Assembly (NCBI RefSeq): GCF_963966145.1
Contig: NC_091047.1
Coordinates: 4,774,001 to 4,838,000 of the forward strand
Direction: 5' to 3'
Origin: Tenebrio molitor
Taxonomy: Eukaryota; Arthropoda; Insecta; Coleoptera; Tenebrionidae
DNA: 64,000 nt
Position 1 is the stretch's first letter. Every line of letters starts with the position of its first letter. The notes beneath the pieces are model-generated. The model did not search any database. It saw nothing but the letters and a program-made list of their open reading frames with translations, and was not told where the DNA came from. Shown here in pieces: positions 57,451 to 64,000 of the stretch. A program made the translations under genes and the position numbers.

Positions 57451-58145
57451 CGATAAACTCGACAGTAGGTAAGTGTGTATTTTGGCGTTCTAGAACAGTA
57501 AGGAAATTTATTCAAAATTAATAATTATTATAATAATTTTTACTTGATAGTAATATCCGTAATAGTGTATGTACTCCGGCAAAATTGCCGTGCCGCCGGT
57601 TGGAGGTGGGATACGAAAAATTTATGTAATAATTAATAACTTATTTATTAAGATTAATATTCAAAGTAGAATTATGACAACTGCCAATTGTCAAAGGAAG
57701 CTTATTTTGGACAACAGAAGTTGAAGACAAGCTGTTAACACTTTCTGGAAACTGTCTTGGAAACGGACGTGGTAAACAAGCAAATAGCAAATAGAGTTCA
57801 ATCGCGCAAAATTAGTTATTTGTATATCAAGGCCGCGAAATCATTCTTTAACGTACCGAGCGAAAAATTGTCGCCGAGGCCGCTTGCGGCCGAGGCAGCA
57901 ATACCGGGGTGTATTTTAAAAATGTGCTGAAATTTTACCTACGAGGTTGCGGGACAACGTAGAAGACTAAAAGCAATTATAAAACATTGTACCTCAAAAA
58001 TTAAATGTCAATTTATTTTTTGACATAGAATTTTTTAAATATTTTTTCCGAGTTCTACATGAAACCAGTAGCTCGTGGTTAAAATTATTCCGTGCATTTC
58101 AATTACACCCTGTATACAATATTCAAAAACAAAATCAATTTTTAG
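57451..58145. other. Spacer or intron between recombinase exon and tail exons
   Basis: Carries the GGCCGCGAAATCATTCTTTA block shared with 32185-32250 and, near 58085-58112, a reversed family-C MITE end. No exon seen. Confidence 0.4.
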
Positions 58146-58894
58146 GAACATATGTAAACCAAAAGGTCAAGCATCTGGTGAAGGGTCATCATCTGCAGGC
58201 CATGCAGAAATAAATAAGGTAATATCTGTTATAGGTAGATAGAGTAGTAATAAATGTAATACCCTGTGTTTGTTTATTTTAGAATACAAGAGTTGGCAAT
58301 TTACCGACTGCTGAAGTTAATTTTGAAGATAACACCGATGATCAAACAGATAACGTAGTTGAAGCCAAAGCAGAAGCAGACGATGCTGGTCTCCGCTTGG
58401 AAACTAGTGAGGCTACTTCTGAAGATAATAGCAATGAACTGGGTTATGATTCAGTGGATTATGCAGATGAAATCCAGACAGAACTGGATGATTGTGATGT
58501 TTACGTACGAACAACCGAGGCTAGTTTTGAAGAAGTTAACGAAACAAGTCATGATCGAGCAGATCAAATAAGTGAAGTCAACACAAAAGCAAATGATATT
58601 GATATAGAAGAAGAACTACGCAATCCCTCTCAAATTAGTAGTGTACATGCAAGGAAACGAAAAACACTTGACATGGAACATGCATTGATGAATTTGACGG
58701 ATGCTGTCAAGGCGATGAAGAGTCCACTTCAAGAAGACGAAGATTTGGCATTTTTTTATTCGCTACTTCCGTTGGTTAGAGGTTTAAATACGGATCAAAA
58801 AATTACATTCCGTTTGAAAACAATGCAGGTTTTGCAGGATATAAGAAATTCCTCTAGAATCGATGCTTCTTCTAATAATAATTTTAATATGTAG
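58146..58894 (+). CDS. Acidic/BESS tail, two exons
   Basis: Exons 58146-58218 (ICKPKGQASGEGSSSAGHAE) and 58283-58894. About 227 residues: NTRVGNLPTAEVNFEDNTDD, then acidic segments where most lysine motifs have decayed (IQTELDD, VNTKAND), basic HARKRKTLDMEH, BESS motif (EDEDLAFFYSLLPLVRGLN ... VLQDI), end NNNFNM. Intact frame. It follows the second recombinase exons by 0.7 kb, in the same arrangement as the 32.4-34.4 kb gene, so it is probably the 3' part of that gene. Conserved 3' UTR at 58920-59060. Confidence 0.65.
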
Positions 58895-59080
58895 TTAAAG
58901 TAGTTTTACTGTCAATTTTCACTTTTTTACTATGTTATGTAAATACCATTTTTTGTATATTGAAAAAATATAGTCTTTAACAAGTATTTGCCTCGATGGC
59001 ATCTCAAATATTTCCCCAGGTGTAACAGCCATTTAAAAATGTCTAAACTACTGAAGTTTAATAAGTAGATAAGTAGGTAA

Positions 59081-59341
59081 GTGACGCCCGCCGAAATTCG
59101 TTCACGCTCTAAGCGTGTTCATTTCGTTCACTCCTCCCCTCTCCTACAAAAAAGACTACGGCTGCGTCAAAGCGACCTGGACAAAAAGACGATGCTCTTC
59201 TTCGAGACCACGTGCATCGAGAGGCGGGACCCAACCGACTCTTTCCAGAGTTACTCCGGCGTGGAAGAGGGATCGGTCCACAAATGGACACAGGCCCCGA
59301 CGATGGATTCGACAGTTCGACCACTCCAGAGAGCTGCTGGT
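59081..59341 (+). CDS. Candidate GC-rich exon, unidentified
   Basis: From about 59150 a GC-rich frame reads QSDLDKKTMLFFETTCIERR ... SFQSYSGVEEGSVHKWTQ ... RPLQRAAG and meets a donor GCTG/GTAACA at 59340. Composition and balanced residues look like conserved coding DNA against AT-rich surroundings, and the acceptor may be CAAAAAAG/AC at 59150. Two other frames are also open, so this may be a fragment of host gene or of a repeat. Product unknown. Confidence 0.3.
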
Positions 59342-59512
59342 AACAATGATAAAAAATGAAATTTTTAGATATTGGTAAGATAACAATAACTACACTTAAT
59401 ACAGTAATAATAAGAAAACGAAAATTTGACGAGTAAATTTTTATTCGCAATATTTTTGGTAAAATGTTTGCTATTTTTCATTTTTGACGTTGAACTCGTC
59501 TGTTTTCACTCG

Positions 59513-59613
59513 CGGATTCGGCAACCAAGGTGTAGAATTTCCTTTGATTGCCTATTACCACTTGACGTCAGTCTCTCATTACCGAGTAGTAATTGCATTC
59601 GGTTTAATATTTA
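59513..59613 (+). repeat. 100-bp block shared with 8725-8825
   Basis: ACCACTTGACGTCAGTCTCT and ATTGCATTCGGTTTAATATT are mirrored at 8725-8825. Confidence 0.65.
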
Positions 59614-60546
59614 TATTGATTAGATTTTTAGGGCAAGGAAAATATTCGAGAATGTGATAGGCCCCAACGTGTTCTACGGCGTCTGCGGTTATCTTGCTTT
59701 GACCTTGATTGACCTTCACTTGACCTTAGAACGACCTTGCAATTAACGTATTTCGCACCTAGTTACGAATACCTATGTATTTTCCTTGCCCTGAAAATCT
59801 AATCAACATTCTTGAATATTTTACCTTGACTGACCTTCAACTGACCTTGCAACGATCTTGAAATTAACGCATTTCGCTCCTTATTAACATCATTTTTTTT
59901 CAGTTTCTTACCCACCCAGCACCCCTATTCACTCCACTGTCCCGTTAGTGTGACGGGGCAATGGGGCATTTGCACAAGGCTTGAGTGGTGAGAAAGGATG
60001 TAGGAGGACGCCCTAAGGGTGTCTGGCCAGAAAACACGCGAAAATTCGACCGGTAACTAAAGTAAACAATTATCTTAATTTTTAATGTATTTTTTTCTAT
60101 GGGCTTAGTTAATATCGTATATCGATAAGCCCTGACATTTTTGAGCGCAGTGTACAAAGTGTCGGTGAGTGCCAAATAGTTGGCGGGAGGCAATTTCAAC
60201 ATTTGCGTTAAATTTTATTATTAACCTTAGTTGTTTCTTTGTTTTTGTTTGAGGTCAATTCAAATGTTTACATTAAAAATTAAATTACATTTTTGAAGTA
60301 AAAATTGTCATTTTCTCAAAAAAAAATATGTAAGGAACCAATTTTTTTCATTCATTCTTTAGGTAGTAGGATAGGAAGGTCTATCAGAACGAAAAGAAAA
60401 AACTGAGTCGAGGCAAATAGGTACTTGTTAAAGACTATATATTTTCATTATACAAAAAATGGTACATAACATAGTAAAAAAGGGAAAAATAACAGTAAAA
60501 TTGCTTTAAAAACATATTGAAATCAGTATCAGAAGAAGCATCGATT
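59614..60546. other. Spacer with repeat fragments
   Basis: 59690-59850 has an imperfect repeat of ACCTTGA(T/C)TGACCTTC units. 59955-60080 is one arm of the 17722-18034 foldback (GATGTAGGAGGACGCCCTAA). 60405-60546 is the 3' UTR of the tail below. Confidence 0.5.
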
Positions 60547-61888
60547 CTAAAGGAAGGAATGTTTTATATCCTGCAAAAGCTGCATAGTTTTCAAACGGAA
60601 TGAAAATTTTTGATCCGCATTTAAACTTCTAATCAACGGAAGTAGAGAATAAAAGAACGCCAAATCTTCGTCTTCTTGAAGTGGACTTTTCGTCGCCTTG
60701 ACAGAATCCGTGAAATCCATCGAGGCATGTTCAGCATCAAGTCTTTTTCGTTTCATCGTATGTGGAAAGAAACTGAGTAGTTCTTCTTTTTTATCAATTT
60801 CATCTGCTTCTGTCTTGACTTCACTTACACGATCTGGTTGATCATGACTTGTTTCGTTAACCTTATCTTCAAAACTAGCCTCAGTTGGTGGTAAGTAAAC
60901 ATCACCGTCATCCACTTCTGTCTTGATTTCATCCACATAATCCAATGGATCATGACCCAGTTCGTTGCTATTATCTTCAGAAGTACCCTCTCTACTTCCC
61001 AAGTGTACATCAGCATCGTCTACTTCTGCTTTGACTTCAATTACGTTATCTGTTTGACCATCGGTGTTATCTTCAAAATTAACTTCAGCAGTCGGCAAAT
61101 TACCATCTCTTGTATTCTAAAATAAACAAACACAATGTATTAATTACTCTATCTATCTATCTATCCCGGATTGAGTTTACAAGAGGAATTTTTTTTTTAT
61201 TTTTTATTTTACGTAAAAACTTCAGAGGAATAACATTTTTTGCTTCATCTGAAACCCCGATTTCCGTTATTAAAATCTCAGTATTGATACACTGTATTCT
61301 TAAATTAATATTTTTTGTTAAAATTTGGACTTAGAATTAATTTTTATGTTATAAATTGTATTACAATTGGCCTGGTTTTTGACAAATAACTTATTACTGT
61401 TTCAAAATGTTGTCTTTAGAACAAAGAAGTTATTTAATCCAATGTTGGACCGGTTTTTGTCACATAATTACAAAATTTAATGAAAAATTTCCCAACAGTT
61501 ATGTATCAGGCATGGGTGTTCAGAAGCTTAAACTTCGATACAGGGTTGAATTATGTACAGAAAACGGCGCATTGTTAATAGAATAGTTTTATATTCAATT
61601 ATCATTTGATTTTTTCAAAAAAAAGGAAACTATTTTTTCTGCATTTTCTTTGATTTTAATGTTAAGTCTTCCTCTGTATTGAAAAAGACTTTTTAATAAC
61701 AGAAATGGGGGTTTCAGATGAAGCAAAAAATGTTATTCCTCTGAAGTTTTTACGTAAAATCAAAAATAAATTTTTTTCCCCTCTTGTAAACTCAATACTG
61801 TATAACAGATATTACCTCATTGCTTTCAACATTGTCTGCAGATGATGACCCTTCACCAGATGCTTGGCCTTTTGGTTGACATATGTTC
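60547..61888 (-). CDS. Acidic/BESS tail, two exons, minus strand
   Basis: Exons 61888-61816 (ICQPKGQASGEGSSSADNVE) entered in phase 2 and 61116-60547 (NTRDGNLPTAEVNFEDNTDG ...). About 213 residues with VKAEVDDAD, IKTEVDDGD and VKTEADEID, basic TMKRKRLDAEH, BESS motif (EDEDLAFFYSLLPLIRSLN ... LLQDI), ending early at DIKHSFL. The head should lie at higher coordinates; the only coding exon there (62772-62306) ends in phase 2 and is phase-compatible with 61888, so an HTH-BESS join is possible but unproven. The intron between the two exons carries a 620-bp inverted-repeat insertion. Confidence 0.6.
61149..61166. repeat. CTAT microsatellite
   Basis: Four to five tandem CTAT units at the edge of the insertion in the tail-gene intron; paralogous introns have only GGTAGATAGAG here. 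Confidence 0.7.
61170..61795. repeat. TIR element in the tail-gene intron
   Basis: Left ATTGAGTTTACAAGAGGAAT, then GTAAAAACTTCAGAGGAATA; right arm the mirror GAGGGGAAAA... with CCTCTTGTAAACTCAAT. Arms of about 90 bases. The same intron is about 60 bp in three paralogs. Confidence 0.7.
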
Positions 61889-61899
61889 CTAAAAATTGA

Positions 61900-62300
61900 T
61901 TTTAGTTTTGAAGATTATGTACAGAGTGTCCCAGGACTCTCTCCCCACAGATAAAGGGAGTACAAATTTGGGTAAATATGGTAATTTTATTCAATTACAT
62001 AGTTTAAAAAAATAAATTAATTAATGGTGCTTATACAGGGTGAAATTGAAATGCATCATAATATGTAAACAATAGTAACTACAATAAGTGAATACATGGA
62101 AAATGTGGCTAAATGTTTTAAATACAGAAAGTCCAATTTAATAATTTAATTCGCCGCTTCTGAAAGCTCTAATAAATCGAAACATGTATAGTCGCAAAAA
62201 CGATTTTAAAAAAGAGACTGACAAAACCTTGCTACGAGTACGAAAGCCGCCCACTGGAATCACTAAGAACTAGGAAAACTGTTCTATAATACTTTTTCTA
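61900..62300. repeat. Family T end followed by family C element
   Basis: 61918: ACAGAGTGTCCCAGGACTCT (family T end), cut off near 62030. 62040: CAGGGTGAAATTGAAATGCA (family C) to about 62250, where it abuts the HTH exon's downstream sequence. Confidence 0.6.
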
Positions 62301-62305
62301 CTTAC

Positions 62306-62772
62306 TGAAATCCTTCAGACTCCTTCAGAATGCGATACAAAGATGAACGACTGACATCTATAATTTGTTTTCTCTTTACTTCCCGAAGTAAGGAATCAAG
62401 AGATACAAATTCCTTTCTAGCCACCATCTCGTCAAGAGTCTTTCTAATTTCAAATATGGTATTTTCATCAATATCCGTCAAATACCTTCTTGTTCTGGGT
62501 TTTCTCTCCGTCTTTGCAGGTTGACGATTCTGGATCCCTTTTTCTTCTTCATCATCATCATCGCTGATCGTCACACCGGGTTCTTCGTTTCGTCTAATGG
62601 CATTACGTATTGTTCTTTCACAAATACCAGTTGCAAGAGATGTTCTTTTTTGCACAGCCAAAAAGGATTCCATTACGCACTGATTTTGTTTTTCTCGCTC
62701 AAAATATTTCAAGACATTCAAAATCACTTTGTCCAATTTTTCTTGAACAATTTTCCGCACAGATTTAGACAT
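62306..62772 (-). CDS. Transposase-like helix-turn-helix exon, catalytic part missing
   Basis: ATG at 62772 (MSKSVRKIVQEKLDKVILNV), 155 residues, ending TTTCA/GTAAGT in phase 2. First HTH: RTSLATGICERTIRNAI; acidic linker SDDDDEEEKG; second HTH: FVSLDSLLREVKRKQIIDVS RSSLYRILKE. This is the layout of IS630/mariner-like N-termini and is distantly like the 16.9- and 40.0-kb proteins. A family-C MITE starts about 50 bases downstream, and no DDE exon follows. Either a truncated transposon or a head for the BESS tail at 61888 (phase-compatible). Confidence 0.5.
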
Positions 62773-62885
62773 CTTGGAAACAATCACAACTGTTGTCACT
62801 TGTGGCGGCTCTTCAGTTTACTTTCGGGGGTGTCGTCGCGAAGCCAACACTTAAATGGTTGAATAAGTAGGTAGGTATATTGTAT

Positions 62886-63088
62886 CGGGTGTTTTTTTTT
62901 AAATTTCGCTTCAAAGTAGGCGTTGAAGAGTTGATTGTGAACGCACCACTCATCAGTCTCTAGAGTAAAAACACAAACAATGCAAAAAGTGAGGTTAGAT
63001 TTAAACCCGTGATCTGTTGTAATCCGTGGTGCGTTTACAATCGACTCTTCAACGCCTACTTTGAGGTGAAATTTTAAAAAGCACACCA
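62886..63088. repeat. Family F foldback MITE, complete copy
   Basis: Arms of about 60 bases: GCGTTGAAGAGTTGATTGTG AACGCACCAC and the mirror GTGGTGCGTTTACAATCGAC TCTTCAACGCC. Single arms occur near 16360, 23410, 24890, 29035, 47785, 50325 and 54300. Confidence 0.75.
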
Positions 63089-64000
63089 TATATGGATATG
63101 GTAACAAAAGTACCGTTGCTGTCTCGTCAAGCGCTGCTGGAAGAAGAGACCGCAGTCGCAATGGCAGTCCCGTCTTGGACCTTGGAACTGCCAGCCGCGG
63201 CTCGCTCGCCTGCACGGGGTGGGGATGGTTTTCTCTGTGCCGCACCCATCCTACTCCATTTCTGAGTTCGATGCCGGTAAGTTGTACACCCGGGTCGTCA
63301 TAAATCAATAATAATCACCGCTTAACGCATGCACATGCAAATATCTTTTGTTGGGAAGATACTTGCGCTCGGCTCACGTTAACAAACTGGCCATCCTTGT
63401 TCTGACAGCTGTGTGCGGGCGTAAGAGTGAGAAAAGATGATGTTTGGAAGATGCCATGTGGGGGATAATACTTCAGAGCAGTAAATCCATAAAGTTTTAT
63501 TGTAACATTTTATTACCAGTAGAATGGCCTAGGGAAAATGAGAATCACTAGGAATCACAACACTGGTGCACCATGCAATGGAACATTTTCACCGTAGAAT
63601 AAAACGTTTAAGTAGTTTGTGATGCTTTATTCGTCATGACATGTTTTGGACGCACTGGAATCTGTCAACGCTTCGGTCGTTTTATCGCTTAGCGGAATCG
63701 TTCTCAGAAATACTCTGTTATTACTGCTTTCCGAATGATTTATGACATTATACCAAGTTAACGTTCCTTTGCCCCTGACGACGAGGTCATCGTTGGATAG
63801 AAACAGCTAGGCTGCAGGATGAAGATAGCAAATGCATAGTTTTTGCGTAATAGGTAGGATATTTCAAAGATTAACTCTGACAGCATGCTTTAGAGAATAA
63901 AGTGAGGCAGTGGTTTAGTTACAAAGAAACTAATTTGTTCAATTTTTTTTTTTTTTTTAATAAAAAAAACATCAAAAGTAGGTATTATACAGGCTGATTT
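63089..64000. other. GC-rich patch then AT-rich spacer
   Basis: 63105-63300 is GC-rich (GCCAGCCGCGGCTCGCTCGC) and open on the minus strand (VGWVRHRENHPHPVQASEPR), unlike its neighbours; not identified. 63300-64000 shows no gene; a T run lies at 63941-63958 and an element end (TACAGGCTGATTT) closes the window. Confidence 0.35.

Noticed and set aside
55007..58894. Calling one definite four-exon recombinase-BESS gene
   Set aside because: Order and strand fit, but the strong donor after exon 2 (GACA/GTAAGT) is in phase 1 and does not match the phase-2 tail; weaker donors would be needed, so the parts are listed separately.
62796..63308. 170-codon minus strand ORF
   Set aside because: It runs across a foldback MITE and a GC-rich patch, so it joins unrelated sequences.
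1..64000. CRISPR arrays, rRNA, tRNA genes
   Set aside because: No regularly spaced direct repeats or cloverleaf/A-B box patterns were recognised; tRNAs cannot be fully excluded by eye.

Overview
The window is nuclear DNA of an insect: it is AT-rich, has short GT/AG introns, an angiotensin-converting-enzyme-like gene of the secreted insect type, and a dense load of TA-flanked MITEs. I cannot fix the order; a beetle is possible but not shown. Everything here is read by eye, with no alignment or database search. Exon joins were checked for splice sites and for reading-frame phase.

Layout. 1-1.35 kb is the 3' end of a Ser/Tyr/Pro-rich protein on the + strand. It converges tail-to-tail on a six-exon ACE-like peptidase (1.53-7.18 kb, -) whose 3.2-kb intron is filled with MITEs. 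From 9 kb onward there are no ordinary host genes I can name. Instead there is a repeat-rich accessory region built around one gene family: (a) two-exon THAP zinc-finger modules at 11.7, 24.3, 30.7, 35.1, 37.9 and 41.9 kb; (b) two Crypton-type tyrosine-recombinase genes at 32.4 and 55.0 kb; (c) six copies of an acidic tail ending in a BESS motif at 9.3, 21.9, 33.9, 51.1, 58.3 and 60.5 kb. The tails carry repeated (I/V)KTE-acidic motifs that match the SUMO-acceptor consensus.

The main observation is modular. The same acidic/BESS tail, entered through a phase-2 intron at a small Gly/Ser-rich exon, can be joined in frame to a THAP domain (9.3-11.7 kb gene), to a tyrosine-recombinase domain cut before its catalytic Tyr (32.4-34.4 kb gene), and possibly to a short basic exon (49.9 kb). 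The second recombinase gene (55-58.9 kb) has lost two catalytic residues. This looks like exon shuffling of DNA-binding heads of transposon origin onto one interaction tail.

Mobile DNA: one nearly full-length hAT transposase (44.5-46.7 kb), a 2.1-kb TG...CA element with a 4-bp target duplication inside a BESS-gene 3' UTR (51.9-54.0 kb), three transposase-like helix-turn-helix exons without a visible catalytic domain, two DUF4817-like remnants, and many MITE families. Some MITEs are nested, one interrupts a THAP gene, and two are very small perfect or near-perfect palindromes (33 and 59 bp) bounded by exact 8-bp direct repeats.

No rRNA, tRNA or CRISPR array was recognised.
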